From: Coix lacryma-jobi var. lacryma-jobi | Lineage: Eukaryota; Streptophyta; Magnoliopsida; Poales; Poaceae | Reading direction: 5' to 3' | Assembly (NCBI GenBank): GCA_009763385.1 | Contig: CM019822.1 | Location: 29,258,842-29,322,841, forward strand | Length of the DNA: 64,000 nt | Made by a program: the position numbers and the translations under genes | In this document: positions 44,557 through 55,189 of the stretch, piece after piece | How positions within the stretch are numbered: the first letter of the stretch is position 1 | How the letters are laid out: each line of letters starts with the position of its first letter | The notes under the pieces: generated by a model | Told to the model about the DNA's origin: nothing | Seen by the model: only the letters and a program-made list of their open reading frames with translations | Database searches by the model: none

Positions 44557-45786
44557 TGTCGGTGTTTCGACCCCGGGGGTATGACACCAACTAGTAATTA
44601 TGATCACGTGCTCTCTTCCCGGATGGTGATGCAAGATGACACAAGGATTTATCCTGGTTCGGGCAAAGAAGGCCCGACGTCCAGCGAGGGGAGGATGTTC
44701 TTGTATTACTTGCACCTAAGTGCTTGTACAAGGGCGAATACAAGCTCGAGGAGCGTGGACCGGAGTCCGGGCTCGTGTGTGTAAGTGCGCTGTGTTGTAT
44801 TTTGCTGACCCGAGTGGATGTGAACCTGAGTCTCGTCTGTCCCGTGCGCGAAGGGCCCTGGTGTCCTCTTTTATAGAGCAAGATGAGGCCAGGGTTACAC
44901 AAGGTTGCACAAGAGTAGGGATGTACAATGTCCAATATGGTGAAGAGTTGGAATTCTGTCTTGTCGGGGTCGCTGTAGCCGGCGTGGGGGTTGCTGTTGA
45001 AGCGTCCTTGAAGCGTGGCCTCCATCCCTGGCACGGACGTGGAGACGTGGCGACGTGGAGGTCATGCAGCGCCCATCCCGACATGTACATGACGTGGCAT
45101 GGTTCCTCCGGGTCTTGGGGGTACCTGTCCTCCAATAGCGTGAAGGCGATCAGGGCTCGAGGGGCGCAGGACTGGCCTCGAGGTGGCACCTACGGGGGGC
45201 TCGAGCCCCCGCAGGTATGGGCAAGTCCCGGGAAACCCGATCGTACAGCGGGTATCCGGGCCTCGAGACGTGGCTTGGACGTGCAACAACGTAGGGTATG
45301 GCCCAACAGTGTTGCACTTGCGCCTTTTGCCCATGCTTGTGGTGAAAACGAGTTTTGACCCCTACTCCGGTTCATTGTGGCGCACGTCGGGCTCCAGAGG
45401 ATGTGACCGGAGTAGGTGAACGCATTAAATGCGCAGTGTGGGATTGGCATCCAGTGCCTGGCACCGCTCGAAGGAGGTGTGAAGTGTCTCGAGGGATAGG
45501 CTGTCGTGCTAGAGAGGCTCGAGGTCCCCGCGTGGGGTCTTGAGGAGCGATGTACGACTGTGGAGGGCTCGAGGCCTATGTGCCAGGGCTCGAGGGGTAG
45601 GTTGCCGCGAGGCGGTCGGCAGGGTTTTGGCGAGCCCGGGCTCCCTGGCGGTGGGCCAGCGTAACGGGCCTCGAGGGGTTGGTTTTTGGAAGGTTATTCT
45701 AGCTGGCTTTCTTATTAATTGGTGTTCTAGGTTTAACCTTTTTGTTTTGCGTTGGTTGGAGGTACCCCTTTTGCGGTCCCCCGACA
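44557..45786 (+). repeat. 5' LTR of the deleted Gypsy element
   Basis: A 1230-bp TG...CA unit. From 44903 onwards it aligns closely with 48046-48929, including GATGTACAATGTCCAATATGG and the terminal GGTACCCCTTTTGCGGTCC. Confidence 0.92.
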
Positions 45787-46948
45787 GTAGCCCTCGAGCC
45801 CTTGTTTGAGTGCTTGTACTCGAGCAGAGGCTCACGACTGGGTTCTCGAGGGTTAGCTAGCCGGTTCTCGAGGGTTTGGTTGCTTTGATTCCGTGGGTGT
45901 CGCGCGAGCGACACCCGCGGGTGTAGCCCCGAGGCCACGGGGGAGTGGTTAGGAGTCCCTCGTGGGCCTTTTCTTGTGTGTGAGTGTTAGTTGCGCTTTT
46001 TAGGTTAGGGAGTGTCAAGACCCCGAGTTTTCTTTTGACCCCCTTTCGTCGAGGGGTGCCAGGCTGAACCGACCGGCCGGCTCTTCGAGCTGTCCGGCAC
46101 GCCGATTGCCCTGGCTTGTCATCCCGCGAGTCCTTTCGATCGGATGCGAGGGGGGATGCCTCGTACTACCACGAGCGGGCGAGTATCGAGGTTCCCGGTG
46201 AGCTGGTAACGGGGGAATCCAAGTGAGACCTCGTGCCCCATTCGATAGGGTCGACTGAAGCCCGGAGGCGATCTCATAAAGCATGGGTGCTCAGTCTGCA
46301 GGAGTGCCGGGTCCATTCGATAGGACCCGGTGGCTCGATGCCTCCCTCCGAGGGGATCTCACTGCACGTCGTGCGCCCCGCCTTGGATACACGTGAGGGG
46401 CCTCGAGGGCTTGGCCTTCGAGCGATGCCGCGAGTGGCGCCCCTTGGTGTCCCTGACTCGGGTGCTCGAAGCCGGCTGTCGAACCCTCTTCGAGGGTCAG
46501 CCTTCGCTGCTTCGAGGCTTAGGGCCAGGGCCCGTTTTTACCTTCTTGAAGAAGCCTCCGTCGCTTGGAATCCTTCTGCCCGTTGGGCGCGCCTTTTTAG
46601 GCGAGGTAGTGGAGATCGTGGCGCTAGGGCGGCTGACAAGAAGTCGGAGCGGCGGCCGTGGCGGGCCCGGAGGAGCGGAGCGAATGCGGAGTTGCCGCGT
46701 GTACCTGTCGACCAGCTCGAGATGTGGTTAGGTGAGCACATTAAATGCGTGCGGTTACCGTTTCGCCGTCGTGGGAGATCTCGCCCGTTGGGGTTTTCTC
46801 TTATAAATATCGAAAGAGGGGGAGAGGAACCCTTTACTTTGCCTTTGCCTTCACCGCCGCCGTAGCTTCCACACGCCTTCTTCCTGAGCCAGCAATTGGG
46901 AATCTTCCCGGCCGCCCGGCCGCGGCTCAGATCCGCGCCGTCGCTGCC

Positions 46949-48000
46949 ATGGCCGCCCAAGTGCTGCCGGCCGAAGACTGGAGCCCGACGAAGACGACGC
47001 AGCAAGAGCTGGAGACGCTGGTGGATTCTTCCGTCGGCGGACCACCGGGAGCCGCACCCGCCGGAGGGGTACGTGGTGAGCTTCACGCGCTACCACCGCA
47101 TGGGGCTCGGTGTCCCGCCGAGCCGCTTCATGCGGGGGCTGGCCCACCACTTCGAGGTGGAGCTGCAGCACTTCTCCCCCAACTCCATCTCGCACGCCGC
47201 CATCTACGCCGCGGTGTGCGAGGGGTATCTGAAGATTGAGTTGCACTGGGAGATGTTCGTCCACCTCTTCCGGGGCGAGCTCTTCCACAAGGCCACGAAG
47301 CCGAGCGGAAGGAGGCTCGCGCGCGTGGGCTCCCTCACCATCACCGCGAGGACCGGGCCCTCGTCGGCCAACGTCCCCCGCGACTACCTCCGCTACAAGC
47401 TTTCCACCAACCAGGCGGGGTGGGACGACCACTGGTTCTACCTGCGGAACTAGGACGGGCTCCTTCCGCAGTACACCGGCAGGGTCATCACCCAGCGCCC
47501 GGAGAAGTGGAACTGGGGCATCGCGGCGGACAGGCAGCACCACCTGGAGCCGCTGATGGACACGATGCGGGTGCTGGTGGAGGAGAAGAAGCTGACCGTC
47601 CAGGCGGTCATCTGGGCGTTTCATCAGTGGAGGGTTCTTCCTCTGGCGGACCGCCCCCTCCTCATGTTCGAGATGGGGCCGAACGCCCCGCTCGAGGCGC
47701 TGAACCGGTCGAGGATGGCCGAGGAGAGGCTGTCTCGGAACGAGGGTACCTCCCGGGTATCGGTCACGGTCCAGGGGCTGTTCCGCCCTGAGGAAACCAA
47801 CCGGATCGCCATGGCACCCGACGCGGGGTGCCTCGACCTGGTAAGCCGCCCTCGAGTCAGGTTGTCTCGAGCCCCCACCTCCTTTCTCTTTCTCCGAACC
47901 TTGTTTACTCTCTTTGTGGCTTTTCATGTCAAGCTTCTTTTTTGCAGGAGGCGTTCACATGCCGCGCGTCGAGGCCCCGGTGAGGGAGGATGCCGCGGAA
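46949..48000 (+). pseudogene. Gypsy-type gag-like gene (Transposase_28 domain), broken
   Basis: From the Met at 46949 the frame reads MAAQVLPAEDWSPTKTTQQE, a typical start for this family. It then slips by one frame near 47040 into EGYVVSFTRYHRMGLGVPPS, FMRGLAHHFEVELQHFSPNS and CEGYLKIELHWEMFVHLFRG, the 'putative gypsy type transposon' domain (PF04195). A TAG at 47451-47453 follows DDHWFYLRN, after which the same frame continues (DGLLPQYTGR, MDTMRVLVEEKKLTVQAVIW) to a likely donor at CTG|GTAAGC (47840). A possible second exon starts after TTTGCAG at 47948. The function of this N-terminal gag-associated domain is poorly known. Confidence 0.82.
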
Positions 48001-48044
48001 ACACAGGTGAGGCGCCTCTCTGCTCAGAAAGATAAAGAGAGTAA

Positions 48045-48929
48045 GGGTTGCACAGGAGTAGAGATGTACAATGTCCAATATGGTGAAGAGTTGGAATTCT
48101 GTCTTGTCGGGGTCGCTGTAGCCGGCGTGGGGGTTGCTGTTGAAGCGTCCTTGAAGCGTTGCCTCCATCCCTGGCACGGACGTGGAGACGTGGCGACGTG
48201 GAGGTCATGCAGCGCCCATCCCGGCACGTACATGACGTGGCATGGTTCCTCCGGGTCTTGGGGGTACCTGTCCTCCAATAGCGTGAAGGCGATCAGGGCT
48301 CGAGGGGCGCAGGACTGGCCTCGAGGTGGCACCTACGGGGGGCTCGAGCCCCCGCAGGTATGGGCAAGTCCCGGGAAACCTGATCGTACAGCGGGTATCC
48401 GGGCCTCGAGACGTGGCTTGGACGTGCAACAGCGTAGGGTATGGCCCAACAGTGTTGCACTTGCGCCTTTTGCCCATGCTTGTGGTGAAAACGAGTTTTG
48501 ACCCCTAGTCTGGTTCACTGTGGCGCACGTCGGGCTCCAGAGGATGTGACCGGAGTAGGTGAACGCATTAAATGCGCAGTGTAGGATTGGCATCCAGTGC
48601 CTGGCACCGCTCGAAGGAGGTGTGAAGTGTCTCGAGGGATAGGCTGTCGTGCTAGAGAGGCTCGAGGTCCCCGCGTGGGGTCTCGAGGAGCGATGTACGA
48701 CTGTGGAGGGCTCGAGGCCTACGTGCCAGGGCTCGAGGGGTAGGTTGCCGCGAGGCGGTCGGCAGGGTTTTGGCGAGCCCGGGCTCCCTGGCGGTGGGCC
48801 AGCGTAACGGGCCTCGAGGGGTTGGTTTTTGGAAGGTTAGTCTAGCTGGGTTTCTTATTAATTGGTGTTCTAGGTTTAACCTTTTTGTTTTGCGTTGGTT
48901 GGGGGTACCCCTTTTGCGGTCCCCCGACA
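48045..48929 (+). repeat. 5'-truncated 3' LTR of the deleted Gypsy element
   Basis: About 885 bp matching positions 44903-45786 of the left LTR with scattered substitutions (for example GACATGTAC versus GGCACGTAC). The join with internal DNA reads GAGTAAGGGTTGCACAGG; AGGGTT also occurs in the left LTR at about 44891, suggesting microhomology at the breakpoint. Confidence 0.88.
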
Positions 48930-51310
48930 TTGCCTGGAGTACAAACTCCGCTATTTGTGGTTTTTCGATTGAGCCGACTCTGCTCATAGCTTGATGTGTG
49001 GAAGCGAAATCCATTCATGTCGTAACCGTTAAATGACTTGACCCTACAGTCAAAGCCTTTTGCAACCTGTCTCAGCTCTTGACTCATAGACGCATCAGTT
49101 TGAGCCTGCAAGGTGAAGCAAGATATATCGTTATACGGTCAAAACATAAGAGCAAGTTGGAACATCAGACTAAGTACGACCTTGGTTGGACGGCACCTTA
49201 TGTCGGAACCAAGAAATGAAATCAGGCCTCTCTTGCCCCGCACCATTTGCAATTAGGGTTTCAGCTGCCGCATCAGAAAGAGGCCTTGGTCCTCTCGTTA
49301 GATTCGCTGCATATCCATCAGGGATGTCAATGTCTGGATCCACTGAAGTATTTCTTTCCTTTGTGGCCTGCCCAAGACGAAATCGGCCTTGGGTCGTGTC
49401 CATCTCCTGTCGGGCTGAGGAGGCAACATCTCTTGCTTTGGTCTATCGCACAACAGTGCCAGGTCTAGTCTAGCCTTAGGGTTGTCCTTGGACTTTTCAG
49501 TGTCCATGAGTGTTCCCCAAAGAGACTCGGCGATGTTCTTTTCAGTGTGCATTACATCAATGTTATGTGGCAGAAGAAGGTCGTCATAATAAGGGAGTCT
49601 TTCCAAGCCTGACTTATGAGTCCACATATGTTCCTGACCATACCCCGCAAAATGACCGTCTGTTTCGTTGAACTGGAGAGCATCTATCTGAGCATGAACC
49701 TCGGCACCGGTCAGCATCCGGGGTGGATGATCTCTCACCACGACACCTTTGGTGAAGTTCTTGGTGTCTCGTCTGAAAGGATGGTCAAGAGGCAGGAATT
49801 GTCGATGTTGGTCGAACGCCGAATACTTGCCACCCTTCTTCAACCAGATAAATCTCGTAGCTGTCTTTCAAACCGGGCATGAGAACTTGCCATGGACACA
49901 CCAGGCACAGAATATCCCATATGCCAGGTAGTCATGCAGTGAGTATTGGTACCAGATGTGCATTGTGAAGTTAGACCTTGAAGCTCGGTCGTATGTCAAT
50001 ACCCCTTCATTCCAAGCAGTTTCCAATTCATCAATCAGAGGCTCCATGTACACACCCATGTTATTCCCCGGGTGTCCAGGAATTATCAACGACAAGAAGA
50101 CAATATGACGTTGAAATAGGACGCCCGGGGGGGGGAGATTGAGGGGGATAACGAAGACGGGCCAACTGGTGTACGTGACAGCCATGAGTCCATAGGGATT
50201 GAAACCGTCCGTTGCAAACGCAACACGGACATTACGAGCCTCTCTAGCTTTGTCATGATGGATGCGATCGAAGTGGGCCCATGCTTCACCATCGGCGGGA
50301 TGTACCAAGTTCTCAGGATTGTATCGTGTACCCTGTTTGTGCCATGTCATCTGTTTCGCGAATTCCTTGGTCATGTAGAGACGTTGGATCCTCGGTGTGA
50401 ACGACAGGTAACGCAGTACTTTCATGGGGATAGAAAGCTGCCTCTTCGGGCCTTCACCATCGTCCACCTCCATGTATCTCGACGCTTTACACTTCGGACA
50501 GTAACATGCATCCGTGAGATCTTTCCTGAAGAGGACGCACCCATTTGGACAAGCATGTATCTGCTCATACGACATCTTCAGTGCACAAAGCAGTTTCTGT
50601 GACTCGTACAGGCTCTTTGGCAATATGTGGCCGTCTGGAAGCATGCTACCAAATAGGGCCAACATACCATTGAACGCATCTCGACTCAGGTTGAACTGGG
50701 ACTTGAACCCCATCACACGGCCAATGGCATCTAGTTGAGAAACCGTTGTCCGATCGTGAAGGGGTTTCTGTGCCGAAGACATCATCTCGTAAAACGCCTT
50801 TGCGATCTTCTCCATCTCCTCCTCCGTACGTCCTTCAGCGTACTGTGCTTCTTGGAAGTCATCTAACATGTCTACTACCCCCGCATCAGCATCAAAGTCC
50901 TCCAGACGTGGTCGCACTGCCTCCACTCTCAAACGATGTGCTTCACCATGGTAGATCCACCGGGTGTAGTCTAGCGTGAATCCATTGTTCACAAGATGTT
51001 TAGCCATGTTCTCCGTGTCTTGCCTTCTCCGGTTCCCACATCTGCTGTACGGGCACAACACTTTCATCTCTCCTCGCCGAGCCGCGCCAAATGCATTGTT
51101 CAAGAAAGCATCTGTCTTGCGCAACCTTTCATCGGTGAAATCACTTCTGCTTCTACGACCCGAGTACATCCACTGACGGTCATCCATCCTACTGTCATCC
51201 ATCCGAGTACTTAGATATCTACCTCCGAGTACTTCCATCCTACTATCATCTAATAGGTGAGGATAGGTCCTAATCCCACCCGCAGATGCATACATGAGGC
51301 TAGTTCCCAT

Positions 51311-52640
51311 TGTCTACCCCGAGCCGAGACAGAAATTCAGCAGCACCTCCCCGATGTTCTCCCGATACACGTCCCTGTAGGGAGAGTGTGTATCCGGATA
51401 ACAACAGGGAGGTGATGCAGAAACTCCATCTTGAATTGGGGCAGACCATGGGAACTAGCCTCATCGACGCATCTGTGGGCTGTCCAAGTAACGTGGACAA
51501 TCCGAAACAGATACGATTATCGATATGCAAAGATCTGCATACCTCTAGCCGTATCTCTTTCGGACGGGAGACACCTAACTGGGTTCAATGACCTACGACC
51601 CTTATCTGGGAGGAGACGTTATTTATACCTAGGGTGCCGGTGGAGTCAGGCTAGCGGCGCAGTGGCGAGTCGGTGCAGTGGCGAGGCGAAGTGGTGCAGG
51701 CAGACCCGCGAAGGCGACGAAGACGATCGTGGTCGCCGAGGATCTCCGGCTTGGCCCCGACAGGTCCTCCTCCTACAGAAAAGACAAAAAAGATAGTATC
51801 AATTAGAAATTTTGGCAGAACCTCTCCTGCACGGTGAGGTTTCGAAACCTGCAAGAAACAACGGCACGATGGCCGACATCCACATATATGCGGCACGATG
51901 ACCGACATCCACACACATACCACTACTACTATCAAACTACTAACTACTACTACTAACAATTACTTACTACTACTACATACTACAACTGGGTGGTACATGT
52001 GCAATGACGATGGGGCGATCGAGGACGACTTACAGACAACCCGATCGATGACGACCGATGAGCGAACAAAGGGGGCACAACGAGGCGGTCGTCTTCTTCC
52101 TCCTATCCAACCGGGCGGAGCGGCCGGGCGGAGCGGGGACACAACAGGACAAGGCCGGCGGGGGCTCCTCCTCTTCTTCTTCCTCCTCTCCTCCTCCTCC
52201 TCTTCCTCCTCCTCGTCCTCCCCTCTTCCTCTTCCTCTTCCTCTTCCTCCTGCTCCGGGGCCAGCCGGGGGCGCGGGGCGGCTGGGGAGGGGCCGGCCGG
52301 GGGCTGCGGAGGAGGGGCCCGGGGCCGGCCGAGAGCTGCCGAGGAGGGGCCGGCCGGCGGCGCAGGGCGGCCGGGGAGCGCGGGCCGACCGGAGGCTCGG
52401 GGTGGCCGGGGGCACGGTCGGACGGCGGCCGAGGAGGGGCTGGCCGGGGAGGGGAGGAGGGGCCGACCAGGGGCGTAGGGCGTATGGGGAGCGTGGGCCG
52501 ACTGGAGGCGCGGGGCGGCCGAGGGCGCGGACGAACGGCGGCGGCGGTGTGGCGGGATGGCGGGCGACCGGGCGACGGCGGTGTGCGTGATTGCGTGAGT
52601 GTGTGCGCGGGCAGGCCACCCCGCGAGCCTTTTTTTTTTA
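51311..52640. other. CACTA 5' noncoding region, GC-rich with CT microsatellite
   Basis: This is the probable promoter and leader of the CACTA transposase genes on the minus strand. It contains a (TCC/TCT)n run (about 52165-52250) and a GC-rich block (52250-52620). Overlapping long frames on both strands reflect low-complexity GC content. No domain is recognised. Confidence 0.55.
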
Positions 52641-52718
52641 AGTGTTGACGCCTTTGCCGAGAGCCGGATCGGGCGACTCTCGACAAAGACTCAAACTTCG
52701 CCGAGAGTCGTTTGATCT

Positions 52719-53570
52719 GGCTCTCGGCAAAGGCTTGTTTTTTTGGTAAACTCTATGCCGAGAGCCCTGGCCCTGGCTCTCGGCGGAGGTGCTCTTTGCC
52801 GAGGGCTTTAGGAAGCTCTCAGCAAAGATTTTTTTTGTTTTTTTGCTCCTAATTTTTTCTGTGGCCTTGCTACAGTACTACAATCCAAGATTTCAAATTT
52901 GGTGTGTTTTCCATACTTCTTGCTATATTTCGCGCATTTTCTTTAATTGGATGATTTTTTTTCGCGGGACACACGTTTGAACTGCAGGTGCATGAAATAA
53001 TGAAACTCAGCGATTCGAAAAATGGTATTCATTCTTCGGAGGGTATTTTGACACCGTATCCAGGGACAGGCATGGAGACTCGACTGTCTCGTGCACGAGA
53101 AACGGCGACCAAGTTGCGTGAGATTGGATTTAAAATTATTAAAAATACAAACGAAGTCAGAAAATCATGAAAATAGACGAGTGACCTTGACATCCTATTT
53201 AGAGGCTATGAAAAAAATTTGAGAATGTTTGGAGCAAGTGGTGGCGCAAGATGGTTGAAACTCTCCGAAGAATGAATACCATTTTTCGAATCGATGAGTA
53301 CTTGCAGTTCAAACGTGCTTCCCGCGAAAAAATCATCAAATTAAAGAAAATGCGCGAAATATAGCAAGAAATATGGAAAACATACCAAATTTAAAATCTT
53401 GGGTTGTAGTACCGTAGCAAGGCCACAGAAAAAATTAGGAACAAAAAACAAAAAAAATAATCTTTGCCGAGAGCTTCCTAAAGCCCTCGGCAAAGAGCAC
53501 CTATACCGAGACCCAGGGCCAGGGCTCTCGGCATAGAGTTTAACAAAAAAACAAGCCTTTGCCGAGAGCC
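52719..53570. repeat. ~0.31-kb inverted repeat near the right end of the CACTA element
   Basis: The arm at 52719-53040 is repeated in reverse at 53264-53570, with about 220 bp between. Each arm holds a subterminal GGCTCTCGGCAAAGGCTTG block, a TGTGGCCTTGCTACAGTACT (versus CGGTACTACAACC mirrored) block, ATTTCGCGCATTTTC and GGTATTCATTCTTCGGA. Transcription through it would give a long hairpin. Confidence 0.85.
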
Positions 53571-53894
53571 TAACGGCGCGCAGAGGAAGCCGTTCGCGAG
53601 GGTTCCGTTTGCCGAGGAGTATTCTATGTCGAGGGCTCGGCTCTCGGCATAGGTTCTCTTTGCCGAGAGCCAGACTTTGCCGAGAGTCGGGCCCTTGGCA
53701 TAGGAATCGTTGCCGAATTTCTTATTGTGCTGAGGGTTGGCTCTCGGCAAAGACGCCCGTGTTTTAGCCCTCGGCAAAAAACCGGACGCTCGGCAAAGAA
53801 CCCGTCTCCAGTAGCGTCGGTGGACATGATCACCGTGCGCATGCTGAGCGCCTGAGCATGCAGAAGCCGATGGAGCTCTACCTAAATATAGTCT

Positions 53895-54471
53895 TCAACA
53901 GTCTCCTTCGTTCCTCCTCCTCCTAACTGTCGTCGTCATCCTGGGTGCGTGGGCGGTTACAGGGAACCAAAAATCATGATAATAGTATCCTTCCTCATCC
54001 TCGGCATCGTCATCGTCGTCGTCTGTGGTGGGCAGCTGGTGGCGATAGAGGACAGGCGGCGATGCGATGGAGCCACGGGAAGATACAGCGCTGGTGGAAG
54101 ATGTGAGAGAAGGGCATAGCCCGGAGCGTCATTGACGTAGTCGTCGTCGTCGCCTCTGCACTGCCCTGATCATCCTGCACATGATCAGCCAAAGGCTTGA
54201 GGCAGATGACACAGTCGTCATGGTCGTCCATGGTGGGGCCGAGCAGCACAACCTCCTTGAGCCCCAGGATGGCCTTGCTGGAGGCCGGGATGCGAGCACG
54301 CTTCTGGTGATGGGGGCACGACTGCGCTGATGCCGCCGCCGGCGGCGGCTGGCGGCTAGGAGAGATGGTGGTGGCGATGGAGATATGTATAAAGAAGTGG
54401 TTGGCATCCGTACTCTGAGATGCTGGATCGTAACAAGTAACGTGAAGATACTGGGACAAGGCCAAGTCCAC
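53895..54471 (-). pseudogene. Decayed RING-H2 finger gene next to the CACTA element
   Basis: The frame from about 54471 encodes a Ser/Pro/Ala-rich N-terminus and then MDDHDDCVICLKPLADH and SHIFHQRCIFPWLHRIAACPL, a RING-H2 signature (E3 ubiquitin ligase type). Two zinc ligands are lost: the Cys expected before SHIFH is Phe (MPFSHIFH), and the last CPLC motif reads CPLS because of a 2-bp loss near 54044. After that shift the alternative frame reads RHQLPTTDDDDDD and an acidic tail to a stop at 53897-53895, so the original C-terminus is still visible. The N-terminal start is uncertain (an overlapping frame from 54509 may hold the original first codons). The CACTA element lies 79 bp beyond the old stop. 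Confidence 0.72.
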
Positions 54472-54713
54472 GGGATCGGGATCTCATCGCCGCCGTCCCG
54501 CTTCGGCATCTGCTGCAGGATGATATCGACAGAGCCGGTCCTGATTCTTTTTTAGACTTAGAACGAAGCTAAAATTTTAGACCTATTTATAGGAACATAA
54601 TAATACTACTAGTAGTATCCATTAATAGTGTGTACACACATACACAAAATGTTCCTAATAAGCAGTTAACAAAATGCAAAAGCAATATTCATATGGAATA
54701 ATTTATATACATA

Positions 54714-54972
54714 CTCCCTCCATTCCAAATTATAAGACGTTCCAAGAATCTTGGAGAGTCAAAGTTTTTCAACTTTGACCAAAATTATAGAGAAAAATAT
54801 AAAGATTTATACCATCAAATATACATATTATGGAAATATAACTAATGGAGAATCTAATTGCACTTAGTTGATATCATAAATATTATTATCTTATTATATA
54901 AATTTGGTCAAAGTTGAAAAACTTTGACTCTCCAAGATTCTTGGAATGTCTTATAATTTGGGATGGAGGGAG
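54714..54972. mobile_element. Stowaway MITE
   Basis: It starts CTCCCTCCATTCCAAATTATAAGACG and ends CTTATAATTTGGGATGGAGGGAG with TA on both sides, 259 bp. The arms contain CCAAGAATCTTGGAGAGTCAAAGTTTTTCAAC and its mirror. It belongs to a different subfamily from the copies at 33.6 and 37.2 kb. Confidence 0.95.
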
Positions 54973-54981
54973 TATTAAATT

Positions 54982-55182
54982 ACCTCAAAAATTCTTCTAA
55001 CATTCCTTGATGCGAAGTCGATAATGGTTTCAATATCAATCTCATCCAACAATCACTTCTCAATGCAATGTTGATAATCTATTTAACCTCTCTTGTGACA
55101 TTGTAGATCTCAAATAATTCTTCAATAATTTCAATTTTGAGAAGCTTTTTTCAGCTAATGCCATAGTAAACAAGATGTGAAA
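54982..55182 (-). pseudogene. hAT transposase C-terminal (dimerisation) fragment
   Basis: The minus strand encodes ALAEKSFSKLKLLKNYLRST followed by MSQERLNRLSTLH, then a stop. After a frameshift it continues LLDEIDIETIIDFASRNVRR. This is the conserved hAT C-terminal dimerisation region found in TTF-type zinc-finger/hAT proteins of plants. Only about 65 codons remain, and no N-terminal part was found nearby. Confidence 0.8.
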
Positions 55183-55189
55183 AGCAATG

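Larger units (their letters stand above)
44557..48929 (+). mobile_element. Internally deleted Gypsy-type LTR element with Transposase_28-type gag
   Basis: The element starts TGTCGGTGTTTCG and ends CGGTCCCCCGACA, flanked by a perfect 5-bp target duplication, TTGCC (44552-44556 and 48930-48934). The 5' LTR is complete (44557-45786, 1230 bp). The right LTR lacks its first ~340 bp and runs from about 48045 to 48929. The internal part encodes only an N-terminal gag-like region. A deletion removed the rest of gag, all of pol and the start of the 3' LTR. Because the target duplication is intact, the deletion happened after insertion or was carried in. Confidence 0.92.
40414..51310 (-). pseudogene. 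CACTA TNP2-type transposase, interrupted by two LTR insertions
   Basis: In order on the minus strand: a transposase-associated domain (DRQWMYSGRRSRSDFT, CPYSRCGNRR; about 51180-50900); a Transposase_21 catalytic region (CPNGCVLFRKDL, CYCPKCKASRY, ATDGFNPYG, IDVMHTEKNIAE; about 50620-49540); then PDGYAANL at 49320; a remnant RPDFISWFRHKV at about 49220; and NGYDMNGFRFHT at about 49030. After the Gypsy insertion comes a DUF4216 domain (YYGRIEEIYEL, FHWFDPG, DVYIVAQQATQVYY; 44550-44211). After the solo LTR comes the C-terminus (FFQEAGLQGKFTIDLTEAM, 40681-40414). Lesions: TGA at 49870-49868 in place of the Cys codon of the CPVC motif, a frameshift near 49320, loss of most of the DUF4218 region, and both insertions. 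Confidence 0.9.
37523..53816 (-). mobile_element. 16.3-kb CACTA (En/Spm-type) transposon with nested LTR elements
   Basis: The left end is CACTACTAGAAACGGCCGCTTTGCCGAG. The right end complements to CGCTACTGGAGACGGGTTCTTTGCCGAG, with one change in the CACTA terminus. A perfect 3-bp target duplication, TCG, lies at 37520-37522 and 53817-53819. Both ends carry dense (C)TTTGCCGAGAGC subterminal repeats (37540-38040 and 52640-53800), the expected transposase-binding sites. Two genes lie on the minus strand: a TNP2-type transposase (51310 to 40414) and a Ptta/En-Spm Transposase_24-type gene (40292 to 38252), both broken. A solo LTR (40683-44205) and a deleted Gypsy element (44557-48929) sit inside the transposase gene. 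Confidence 0.93.

Noticed and set aside
44720..45358. 212-codon frame, repeated at 47914-48501
   Set aside because: Lies in the LTR of the deleted Gypsy element; its duplication reflects the two LTRs, not a gene family.
51898..52686. Frames of up to 230 codons rich in Ser, Pro, Gly and Arg
   Set aside because: Caused by a CT microsatellite and GC-rich repeats near the CACTA end.
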